DNA of 5,531 nt. Source: DASTCC01 sp035711465. GTDB lineage: Bacteria; Acidobacteriota; Vicinamibacteria; Vicinamibacterales; SCN-69-37. Shown in pieces: positions 1 to 5,531 of this stretch. Every line of letters starts with the position of its first letter. Position 1 is the first letter of the stretch. The notes beneath the pieces are model-generated. The model worked only from the letters and a program-made list of their open reading frames with translations, was not told the DNA's origin and searched no databases. A program made the translations under genes and the position numbers. The stretch is from the NCBI GenBank assembly GCA_035711465.1, contig DASTCC010000595.1, positions 1 through 5,531 of the forward strand. The letters run 5' to 3'.

Positions 1-2
1 AG

Positions 3-1973
3 GCTGAAGCATCTGGCGCTCGCGGCCAGGACTTCCGCTTCCGCGGCGATCGAGCGGCGACTGCGTCGGGCCGTAATCCACGGGCGGAAGCCGGCGGCCG
101 CGGTGCGCCGGCCCCGGTCACCGGCGCGCCGCAAACGAGGCCGCGCGACATACCGCAAACGCCGGGCGCGCTGCCCGCCGCTCCTCCACCTCCCGGCGCG
201 CCGCGGCCTGCGGAAGGTTCGGCAGACGACCAGGCGGGCGCGCTGGCCGATCGGATGCTCATCGACATGCGGCCGATCCGCGAAGGCTTGATCAAACAGC
301 TCGTGCCCGACGGCGAGCTGGGGAAGCTCACGCCCGAGCAGCGCGCCAATCTCGGTCGTGAGATCAACGCGCGGATGATGGGGATCGCGCAGGGCATCCG
401 CTTGAGCGCCGAGGAGCTGCAGAAGCGCGCGCAGGACGCGCAGAAGCAGGCGCTTGCCGCCGAAAAGACCGGCGCCGCCGTGCCCTCGGTGACGACGACT
501 TCACCATCCGGCGCGGCATCGACAACGGCGGTCACGCCGAAGACCCGGACGACGCCGCGCACGGCGACCACCGCCGAAACGCCCAGGACGCAGCAAGCGC
601 CGCCGGCGCCGGCCGCGCCGCCGCCTCCGCCGATGACGCGCAAGACCGCGATCTCCGGCAACAAGCTCGGCGTCATCGTCGAGCAGGACGGCAAGGTCGT
701 CCGCGAGGTCAACGCCGAGATCAACATGCCCAACGTGCTGGCGACGGTGTTCTCGACGACGCGCCGCGATCGCGGCGAGATCCCGTTCGCGATCGCGAAG
801 GACGGGCAGCTCTACACGCAGAGCGAGGCCGATCGGCGGACGATCGCGTCGCTCGGTGCCGTCGCCACGCCCGACGGCCCCGCCACAGCCCGGACCGGCA
901 ACTGGATCGTCGTCACCACGAGCGATCCGTCCGGCTCGGGTTTGAAGATGGGCATCGCGCGTCCCGTCGGCGACTCGTTGAACTCTCTGCGGCTCACGGC
1001 CGCGCGCAACGCCGGTCTCGGTCTCGGCCTGATCGGGCTGGCGCTGGTCGGCATCGTGCCGCTCTCGGGGCGGCTGACGCGCAACGTCACGGCGCTCAGC
1101 GACGGCGTCAAGCGCATCGCCGAAGGCGATTACAGCGCGCGCGTGCCGGTGCGCTCGCAGGACGAAGTCGGCCGGTTGGCGAAGGCGTTCAACCACATGG
1201 CCGAAGAGGTCGAGCGCCATCACCGCTCGGCGGTCGAGCAGGAGCGAATCAAGCGCGAGCTCGAGCTCGGCCGGCTGATCCAGTTCGAGATGCTGCCGCA
1301 CGCGCCGCTGCGGCTCGGCTTGCTCGAAGTGAAGGGCGTCTCGGTTCCGGCGCGGGAAGTCGGCGGCGACTTCTTCAACTACTTCGAGCTGCCCAATCAC
1401 AAGCTGGCGCTGCTCGTCGGCGACGTGTCCGGGAAGGGTGTCGGCGCGGCGCTGCTGATGGCCAACATCCAGGCCTCGCTGCGAACGCGGCTCGCGCTCG
1501 GACAGGATCTGTCGGCGATCGCCAACGCCATCGACGAGGACGTCGAGTCGAGCTCGCCAGGGCCGGTCTACGCGACGCTGTTCGTCGGCATCCTCGATCC
1601 GGCGACGCGGTTGCTGCAGTACGTCAACGCCGGGCATCATCCACAGTACGTCGTTCGCAAGAACGGCGGTCTCGACGTCATGAGCTCGACCGGCCTGCCG
1701 GTCGGTCTCCTCGCTGGCAGGGGCTACCGCGCCAGCGAGGTCCAGCTCGAAGCGGGAGACTTGCTCTTCTTCTATACGGACGGCTGCGTGGAGACCGAAG
1801 ACGCGGCCGGCGAGTTCTTCGGCGCCGAGCGGCTCGAGTCCGTGCTGGCGCAGCGCGATCCCGCGCGCGGCATCGACGACCTGCTCCAGCATGTCGAACG
1901 CGACGTCTCCGCCTTCCGCGGATCGACCGAGCAGTTCGACGACGCGACGATGATGGCGGTCACCATTGGATGA
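3..1973 (+). CDS. Membrane-bound SpoIIE-type PP2C serine/threonine phosphatase with Cache-like sensor and HAMP domain (5' partial)
   Basis: Probably dephosphorylates a Ser/Thr-phosphorylated partner such as an anti-sigma-factor antagonist, in response to an extracytoplasmic signal; partner and ligand are unknown. Residues are counted from the ATG at 255. Order seen: helical stretch 1-70; Thr/Pro/Ala-rich linker about 72-127; Cache-like sensor about 128-250, with IPFAIAKDGQLYT and GIARPVGDSL resembling Cache ends; transmembrane helix 253-272; HAMP 274-325 (GDYSARVPV, DEVGRLAKAFNHM); coiled connector 325-345; PP2C/SpoIIE domain 345-572. Acidic metal ligands are present: D372 (VGGDFF), D390 (GDVSGKGVGAALLM), D509 (FYTDG) and D562/D563 (FDDAT), so it should be active. 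The frame has no stop from base 3 to the ATG at 255, and those 84 codons encode a Pro/Ala-rich stretch without a membrane helix. The usual first transmembrane helix is missing, so the true start is taken to be upstream of the window. The reading frame of the first ~100 bases is uncertain. Family call is firm; sensor class is moderate. Confidence 0.9.
   Translation, partial: AEASGARGQDFRFRGDRAATASGRNPRAEAGGRGAPAPVTGAPQTRPRDIPQTPGALPAAPPPPGAPRPAEGSADDQAGALADRMLIDMRPIREGLIKQLVPDGELGKLTPEQRANLGREINARMMGIAQGIRLSAEELQKRAQDAQKQALAAEKTGAAVPSVTTTSPSGAASTTAVTPKTRTTPRTATTAETPRTQQAPPAPAAPPPPPMTRKTAISGNKLGVIVEQDGKVVREVNAEINMPNVLATVFSTTRRDRGEIPFAIAKDGQLYTQSEADRRTIASLGAVATPDGPATARTGNWIVVTTSDPSGSGLKMGIARPVGDSLNSLRLTAARNAGLGLGLIGLALVGIVPLSGRLTRNVTALSDGVKRIAEGDYSARVPVRSQDEVGRLAKAFNHMAEEVERHHRSAVEQERIKRELELGRLIQFEMLPHAPLRLGLLEVKGVSVPAREVGGDFFNYFELPNHKLALLVGDVSGKGVGAALLMANIQASLRTRLALGQDLSAIANAIDEDVESSSPGPVYATLFVGILDPATRLLQYVNAGHHPQYVVRKNGGLDVMSSTGLPVGLLAGRGYRASEVQLEAGDLLFFYTDGCVETEDAAGEFFGAERLESVLAQRDPARGIDDLLQHVERDVSAFRGSTEQFDDATMMAVTIG
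1709..1740. repeat. Perfect 10-bp inverted repeat inside the phosphatase gene
   Basis: The arms CCTCGCTGGC (1709-1718) and GCCAGCGAGG (1731-1740) are exact reverse complements around a 12-base loop. They lie in the coding sequence for residues about 486-496 of the phosphatase domain, in a loop between conserved blocks. Either transcript could fold there. It may be chance at this GC content; no function is claimed. Confidence 0.5.
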
Positions 1974-1995
1974 GGCGCTTTCGCGCCTCATCCAA
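1966..1995. terminator. Perfect 13-bp hairpin between convergent genes, overlapping the phosphatase stop codon; candidate terminator
   Basis: TTGGATGAGGCGC (1966-1978) and GCGCCTCATCCAA (1983-1995) are exact reverse complements around a four-base loop, TTTC on + and GAAA on -. In - strand RNA the loop is a GNRA tetraloop closed by a C-G pair, a very stable fold. The TGA stop of the phosphatase (1971-1973) is inside the left arm. The position between two convergent genes fits a bidirectional terminator or 3'-end stabilising hairpin. Against a classical intrinsic terminator, neither strand has a U-tract just after the stem: + continues AAACTTAG and - continues TGGTGACC. Confidence 0.6.
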
Positions 1996-2083
1996 ACTTA
2001 GAATTTAAAACGTAACAATCAAAACCTAGAACTCAAAACTGGGCTCCTGGTTCCGGGTTCCCGGTTCTGGGTTCCCGGGTCCG
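1990..2083. repeat. Degenerate 7-bp-period intergenic array, A-rich left half and GGTTCC-rich right half
   Basis: From 1990 to 2080 the sequence can be cut into 13 consecutive 7-base units that keep the pattern pyrimidine-pyrimidine-any-purine-purine-A/T-A/T with few exceptions. Units 1-7 (1990-2038) are A-rich, for example CTTAGAA at 1997, CCTAGAA at 2025 and CTCAAAA at 2032. Units 8-13 (2039-2080) are like CCTGGTT at 2046, CCCGGTT at 2060 and CTGGGTT at 2067. Read in another phase, the right half is six copies of a GGTTCCS-like unit at 2042-2083. The right half read on the - strand (CCCAGAA, CCGGGAA) resembles the left half on +, so the array is also a loose inverted repeat. It fills the whole gap between the hairpin and the permease stop codon. 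Its function is unknown. Confidence 0.65.
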
Positions 2084-2086
2084 CCC

Positions 2087-4765
2087 TCACTCGCGGAGCG
2101 TTCGCAGCGGATCGACGCGCGTCGCTCGCCAGGCCGGGGCCAGGCTGGCGGCCAGCGCGACGAGCAGCAGGATTACCGGCACGATCGCGAACGTCGCCGG
2201 ATCGAGCGCGCTGACGTCGTGCAGCTGGCTCTCGATGAAGCGCGTCGCGAAGAACGACGCGGCCACGCCGGCGATGATGCCGCCGAGCGCGAGCGCCACG
2301 CCGTGGCGGACGACCAGCGAGACGATCGATCCGCTGCGGGCGCCGATGGCCATCCGGATGCCGATTTCCTTCGATCGCTCCGCGACCAGGTAGGCGAGCA
2401 GCCCGTAGATGCCGATCGCGGCGAGCGTCAGCGCCACCGCCGCGAACGCGATCAGCACCGAGCTCGTCAGTCGCGGCGCGGTGATCGACGTCGCGACGAT
2501 GTCGTCCATCGTGCGGATGCCGACGACCGGAATGTCGTCGTCGAGCTCGCGCACCGCCGCCTTCACCGATGCCGCGATAGCGAGCGGCTGCCCCGCGGTC
2601 CGGATCACCAGGGTGCCGCCGCGCTGGGTGTTGCCGCCGCGGTGATACTGCGCGTACGGCCGGTAGAACTTGGCCTTCACCTGGCCCGTGATGCCGTTGT
2701 GCTTCACGTCGGCGACGACGCCGACGATCGAGATCCACTCCTGGCTCGATCCCTGACGGAAGCGGCCGGTGAGCGGATCGCGTCCGTTCAGGTACTGGCG
2801 CACGAAGGCTTCGTTGACGAGCGCGACGAGCTGTGAGTTCGCGGAGTCGGCCGCGGTGAACGCGCGGCCGGCGACGATGCGCTCGCCGAGCGCTTCGAGG
2901 GCGCCGGGCGTCGCCACCTGCCAGTCGCCTTTCGCGTTCTCGCCGGGCGGCGGCGCGTAGCCCTCGACGACCAGCCCCCAGTCGCCGATCACCGTGCCGA
3001 GCGGCAGCGCACGGATCAGGCCGGCGTGCTCGACGCCCGGGAGCGCGCGGACGCGCGTCAGCGTGCGATCGAAGAAGTCGTTGATCTTGCCCGGCGTGTC
3101 GTAGGGCATGTTGGGCAGCGCAATCCGCGCGGTGAGCACGTTCGCGGGTGTGAAGCCGAGATCGATCCGCTGGAGCGCCCACAGACTGCGCGCCATCAGC
3201 CCGGCGCCGGCGAGGAGCAGCACCGCCAGCGCGATCTGCGACACGACCATGGCGTTGCGCAGGCGGAGCCGCGAGCGGCCAATCGAAGCGTTGGTGTTGC
3301 CGTCCTTCAGGCCATCGACGAGGTTGACGCGGAACGCGCGGAACGCCGGCGGCAGCGTGCACAGGACGGCGGCGAGCGCGCTCGCGCCGACCATGAATGC
3401 GAGGACGACGAAGTCCACCGAGACATCGCCGGCGCGCGGAATCGCTGCCGGGCCGAACGCGTCGAGCGCGCGCCGTGCCAGGAACGCCAGCCCGAGTCCG
3501 AGAGCGCCGGCGGTGATCGCCAGCAGGCCGCCTTCGATGAGCTGCTGCCGCACCAGCCGCCAGCGGTTCGCGCCGAGCGCAGTCCGGGTCGCGAACTCGC
3601 GCTGGCGCGATTCGGCGCGGGCCAGCAGCAGCGCCGCGGCGTTGGCGCAGGCGATGAGCAGCAGGAAACCGACGGCGCCAAACAGGATCAACAGCGCCGG
3701 CCTGACGCTGCCGAAGACGTCGTCGGCGAGCGGGATCGCAAGCGCGGTGAACTTCGATACCTCGCTGTACATGCCCTCGTCGGTGAGCTCGGCGGTCACA
3801 CGCGCGAGATCGTCGGCGGCCTGCGCCGGCGTCGCGCCGGCACGGAGCCGGGCGGCGCCGAACAACCCGTGGTTGCCGCGATTGGCGTTGGCCGCGGTGA
3901 TCGAGAGCGGCTGCCACAGCTCGGTCGGCTCGGCGGCGTCCTCGCCGAAGTCGGTCGGCAGACGGAATCCCGGCGGCATCACGCCGATCACCGTCGCCGG
4001 CGCGCCATTCATCTCGAGCCGGCGGCCGACCGCGGAGACCTCGCCGCCGAACTGCCGCTGCCAGAGTCCGTAGCTCAGCACCACCAGCGCCGGCGCGGTC
4101 GGCGACGTCTGCGCGTTGGCCTCCTCTTCGCTGAACGTGCGGCCGATGAGCGGCGCGACGCGAAGCACGTTGAAGGTGTTGGCGGTCACGGCGCCGGCGC
4201 CGATGCGCGTCGCATCGCCCGCGCCGGTGAGCGTCACCCGGCCCGTGGACCATGCCGCGACGTCCTCGAGCACGCGCGTCCGAGCGCGGTAGTCGAGCAC
4301 TTCCTGACTCGACACCCACGTCTTCTCGAAGCCGACCCAGCGGCTCCAGATCATCACCAGGCCGTCGGGCTGACCGTACGGGAGCGGCGCGAGCAGCACC
4401 GATCGCACGACCGTGAACATCGCGCTCGCCGCGCCGATGCCCAGTGCGAGCGAAAGGACGACGACCGCGATGGCGCCCGGCTGTTTGCGGAAGCTGCGCA
4501 GGCTCGACAGGACATCGGTCATCAGCGTGGAAGGCATGGAGGCTCCAGTGGGGGACGGCGGTAGCGAGGCCGTGGCCGAACGGCGGCGTGTCCAGGCGGC
4601 ATGAGCCGCCTGCGCCAGGTACCAGACGAGCGCGCTCTGACCGCGATGCCGACGGCTCGCGTAGGCATCGTCGAGATCGGAGATCAGGAAGTCGCGATCG
4701 GCGCGCGCGACGGCCCGTTCGGCCAGCGCCCGTGCCCAGCGCGGCGGACGCGCGTGCGCAGTCAC
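2087..4765 (-). CDS. ADOP-type two-repeat MacB/FtsX-like permease with N-terminal prefix domain
   Basis: An inner-membrane protein of the ABC-type MacB/FtsX permease superfamily; substrate unknown. Residues 1-70 form a soluble prefix (ADRDFLISDLDDAYASR) like the one fused to acidobacterial duplicated orphan permeases. Two repeats follow. The first has a transmembrane helix at about 98-121, a MacB-type periplasmic domain to about 350, and FtsX helices near 356-380, 411-432 and 452-472. The second has helices near 506-526, a periplasmic domain about 530-735, and FtsX helices near 768-792, 823-842 and 857-877. Each repeat carries the conserved cytoplasmic motif: EFATRTALGANRWRLV (390-405) and KEIGIRMAIGARSGSIV (799-815). 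The C-terminus, PAWRATRVDPLRTLRE, is typical. Eight helices and 892 residues match the family. The GTG start is chosen because it keeps the prefix and overlaps the padR stop by four bases. An ATG at 4537 with GGAG five bases upstream could be a second start. No ATPase gene adjoins. Confidence 0.93.
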   Translation of the reverse strand: MTAHARPPRWARALAERAVARADRDFLISDLDDAYASRRHRGQSALVWYLAQAAHAAWTRRRSATASLPPSPTGASMPSTLMTDVLSSLRSFRKQPGAIAVVVLSLALGIGAASAMFTVVRSVLLAPLPYGQPDGLVMIWSRWVGFEKTWVSSQEVLDYRARTRVLEDVAAWSTGRVTLTGAGDATRIGAGAVTANTFNVLRVAPLIGRTFSEEEANAQTSPTAPALVVLSYGLWQRQFGGEVSAVGRRLEMNGAPATVIGVMPPGFRLPTDFGEDAAEPTELWQPLSITAANANRGNHGLFGAARLRAGATPAQAADDLARVTAELTDEGMYSEVSKFTALAIPLADDVFGSVRPALLILFGAVGFLLLIACANAAALLLARAESRQREFATRTALGANRWRLVRQQLIEGGLLAITAGALGLGLAFLARRALDAFGPAAIPRAGDVSVDFVVLAFMVGASALAAVLCTLPPAFRAFRVNLVDGLKDGNTNASIGRSRLRLRNAMVVSQIALAVLLLAGAGLMARSLWALQRIDLGFTPANVLTARIALPNMPYDTPGKINDFFDRTLTRVRALPGVEHAGLIRALPLGTVIGDWGLVVEGYAPPPGENAKGDWQVATPGALEALGERIVAGRAFTAADSANSQLVALVNEAFVRQYLNGRDPLTGRFRQGSSQEWISIVGVVADVKHNGITGQVKAKFYRPYAQYHRGGNTQRGGTLVIRTAGQPLAIAASVKAAVRELDDDIPVVGIRTMDDIVATSITAPRLTSSVLIAFAAVALTLAAIGIYGLLAYLVAERSKEIGIRMAIGARSGSIVSLVVRHGVALALGGIIAGVAASFFATRFIESQLHDVSALDPATFAIVPVILLLVALAASLAPAWRATRVDPLRTLRE
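4535..4546 (-). promoter_or_regulatory. Possible internal ribosome binding site and second start in the permease gene
   Basis: On the - strand GGAG (4546-4543) stands five bases before an in-frame ATG (4537-4535), residue 77 of the 892-residue permease. Initiation here would give an 816-residue permease without the prefix domain but with the whole membrane core; the product would begin MPSTLMTDVLSSLR. The GTG at 4765 has no comparable Shine-Dalgarno match. Use of this site is inferred only. Confidence 0.35.
4762..4765 (-). promoter_or_regulatory. Four-base GTGA overlap coupling padR stop to permease start
   Basis: On the - strand the bases GTGA (4765 to 4762) contain both the permease GTG start and the padR TGA stop. 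No strong Shine-Dalgarno sequence precedes the GTG; the bases just before it read GGATTCCCT. Overlaps of this kind usually mean that ribosomes ending one gene re-initiate on the next, so regulator and permease should be made from one mRNA. Confidence 0.7.
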
Positions 4766-5085
4766 AGGGAATCCAGTTTTGGTTTCAGTCCGCGGGTCAT
4801 GCGCGTCCAGGTGGAGTAGGCCTGCGCGAGCGCCGCCCTGCCCTCTGCCTCGAGCGCGAATACCTTCCGGCGTCGTTCACCGGGCGATTCAGGCTCCTGG
4901 ATCGCGAACCGCACCAGGCCCTTGGCCTCGAGGCGATCGAGCGTCGTGTGCACGGCGCCGATCCACACCGTCCGCCCGCTGCCTTCCTCGACGACATCGC
5001 GAATCGCCGCGCCCGTGGCGCGGGATCCCAGACGAACGATGGCCAGCAGGATCAGCTGCTCGAACTCTCCGAGGTAGGCGGCCAT
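4762..5085 (-). CDS. PadR-family winged-helix transcriptional regulator
   Basis: A cytoplasmic DNA-binding protein, most likely a repressor of its own operon with the downstream permease. It is 107 residues, typical of short PadR members with a DNA-binding domain and one C-terminal dimerisation helix. It opens MAAYLGEFEQLILLAIVRLG, the usual start of the acidobacterial PadR proteins found beside ADOP permeases. A helix-turn-helix covers about 23-60, with recognition helix 41-56 (IGAVHTTLDRLEAKGLV), then a charged wing at 61-77 (ESPGERRRKVFAL) and a final helix 80-96. The ATG at 5085 is chosen because this N-terminus is conserved and the next in-frame methionine is far inside the gene. No Shine-Dalgarno sequence precedes it. 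A palindrome 4 to 14 bases upstream is the likely operator. The inducing ligand cannot be told. Its stop overlaps the permease start. Confidence 0.93.
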   Translation of the reverse strand: MAAYLGEFEQLILLAIVRLGSRATGAAIRDVVEEGSGRTVWIGAVHTTLDRLEAKGLVRFAIQEPESPGERRRKVFALEAEGRAALAQAYSTWTRMTRGLKPKLDSL

Positions 5086-5088
5086 GAT

Positions 5089-5099
5089 CTACATTGTAG
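5089..5099 (-). promoter_or_regulatory. Palindromic operator overlapping the -10 element of padR
   Basis: CTACA (5089-5093) and TGTAG (5095-5099) are perfect inverted arms around a single T. On the - strand the hexamer TACAAT (5098-5093) lies inside the palindrome and matches five of six bases of the TATAAT -10 consensus. It ends seven bases before the padR ATG, so transcription would start at or next to the A of the ATG, giving a leaderless message; this agrees with the absence of a Shine-Dalgarno sequence. No good -35 match is seen 16-19 bases further up. A regulator bound here would block RNA polymerase, consistent with PadR autorepression. Palindrome seen; role inferred. Confidence 0.55.
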
Positions 5100-5152
5100 T
5101 ATGACGACGGCGACGCCCAGGGGGTTGGCAGGTGAGCCTCAGTCGTTGGTGG

Positions 5153-5531
5153 CTATCCCTGCCTGAGCGCAATCAACGGATCGATCGACGCGGCCCGGCG
5201 CGCCGGTACGAGGCAGGCGGCCATCGTCGCCGCGAGCAGCACGAGGATCGCGGCGGCATAGCTGAGCGGGTCGAGCGGGGTCACGCCCTGCAGCACGCCG
5301 GTGAGCGCGGTCGAGCCGAGCGCGGCCAGTCCCAGGCCGAGCGTGCCGCCGATCGAGAACAGCCACAGGCCCTGGCCGAGCACCTGCCGCAAGACTCGCG
5401 ATCGATCGGCGCCGAGCGCCATGCGGATGCCGATCTCGCGTGTCTGCCGGCTGACGCTGAACGCGATGACGCCGTAGAGGCCGACACCGGCGAGGATCAG
5501 CGCCATCGCGGCGAGTCCGCCGATGAGCGTG
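5153..5531 (-). CDS. C-terminal end of a second ADOP-type FtsX-like permease (5' partial)
   Basis: Only the last ~125 codons are in the window; the frame stays open to the right edge. They form the C-terminal FtsX domain of a MacB/ADOP-type permease. A transmembrane helix (TLIGGLAAMALILAGVGLYGVI, in two parts TLIGGLAAMAL and ILAGVGLYGVI) comes first. It is followed by the cytoplasmic coupling motif REIGIRMALGADRSRVL, a second helix (LWLFSIGGTLGLGLAALG) and a third (YAAAILVLLAATMAACLVPA). The protein ends PARRAASIDPLIALRQG with a TAG stop at 5155-5153. It resembles the C-terminus of the permease at 2087-4765 (KEIGIRMAIGAR; RVDPLRTLRE) but is clearly diverged, so any duplication is old. Whether it has the full two-repeat form and a prefix domain cannot be seen. 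It points the same way as padR, 67 bases upstream, and could be the end of another unit or an earlier gene of the same one. Confidence 0.88.
   Translation of the reverse strand, partial: TLIGGLAAMALILAGVGLYGVIAFSVSRQTREIGIRMALGADRSRVLRQVLGQGLWLFSIGGTLGLGLAALGSTALTGVLQGVTPLDPLSYAAAILVLLAATMAACLVPARRAASIDPLIALRQG

Noticed and set aside
103..291. A 62-codon open frame at the left edge
   Set aside because: The product is almost all Arg/Pro/Ala and overlaps the start of the phosphatase in another frame. It is a frame shadow of the proline-rich linker.
501..1991. A 496-codon open frame on the - strand across the phosphatase gene
   Set aside because: It mirrors the phosphatase codons, is full of Arg/Asp/Ala/Gln runs with no recognisable domain, and the + frame has complete PP2C and HAMP motifs. 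It is a high-GC antisense shadow.
2042..2083. GGTTC repeats suggestive of a tRNA T-arm
   Set aside because: The T-loop-like string recurs every seven bases, there is no acceptor, D or anticodon stem around it, and no CCA end. It belongs to the heptameric array.
1990..2083. CRISPR array
   Set aside because: The repeat unit is 7 bases, directly adjacent and degenerate, with no spacers of uniform length and no cas gene.
2019..4319. A 766-codon open frame on the - strand in a different frame from the permease
   Set aside because: The product is extremely arginine-rich and repetitive, the start is arbitrary, and it runs through the low-complexity array. The permease frame explains the region.
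3026..4564. A 512-codon open frame on the + strand across the permease gene
   Set aside because: Its Arg/Glu/Ala-rich low-complexity product has no domain and lies opposite a convincing two-repeat permease. It results from codon bias.
5100..5155. Terminator after the right-hand partial permease
   Set aside because: Only weak 4-base inverted pieces such as TGAG/CTCA are present and no U-tract follows, so no terminator can be supported before padR.
4444..5166. A 240-codon open frame on + opposite padR and the permease start
   Set aside because: It crosses the padR promoter region and antisense DNA of three features and has no recognisable motif or ribosome binding site.

Overview
The window is a high-GC bacterial stretch. 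It holds one gene on the + strand, entering from the left edge, and three genes on the - strand, the last leaving at the right edge. The pairing of a small PadR-type regulator with long two-repeat MacB/FtsX-like permeases, with no ABC ATPase beside them, is a hallmark of Acidobacteriota (the 'acidobacterial duplicated orphan permease', ADOP, arrangement). GC content and codon use would suit a Vicinamibacteria-like member. The lineage is inferred from gene families, not from any marker gene here.

Left third (about 1-1973, + strand): the C-terminal and larger part of a membrane-bound signalling phosphatase. It has an extracytoplasmic sensor region with proline-rich linkers, one visible transmembrane helix, a HAMP domain and a SpoIIE-type PP2C serine/threonine phosphatase domain with all the expected acidic metal ligands. 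Its N-terminus lies outside the window.

Convergent junction (1966-2086): a perfect 13-bp hairpin that contains the phosphatase stop codon. It runs into an unusual low-complexity tract with a clear 7-bp period, A-rich in its left half and GGTTCC-rich in its right half. This is the least ordinary DNA in the window.

Right two thirds (- strand, read right to left): the last ~125 codons of one ADOP-type permease (5153-5531), a 67-bp gap with a palindrome and a -10-like element, a 107-residue PadR-family repressor (4762-5085), then a complete 892-residue ADOP-type permease (2087-4765). The permease's GTG start overlaps the padR stop codon by four bases. The palindrome sits on the putative padR promoter, so the simplest reading is an autoregulated padR-permease unit, translationally coupled, next to a second permease. 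The substrate of the permeases cannot be read from the sequence.

I see no RNA gene, insertion sequence, CRISPR array or phage gene, and no clear evidence of a wholly new system. The points most worth a second look are the heptameric intergenic array, the operator/promoter that seems to give a leaderless padR mRNA, and a possible second start inside the permease gene.
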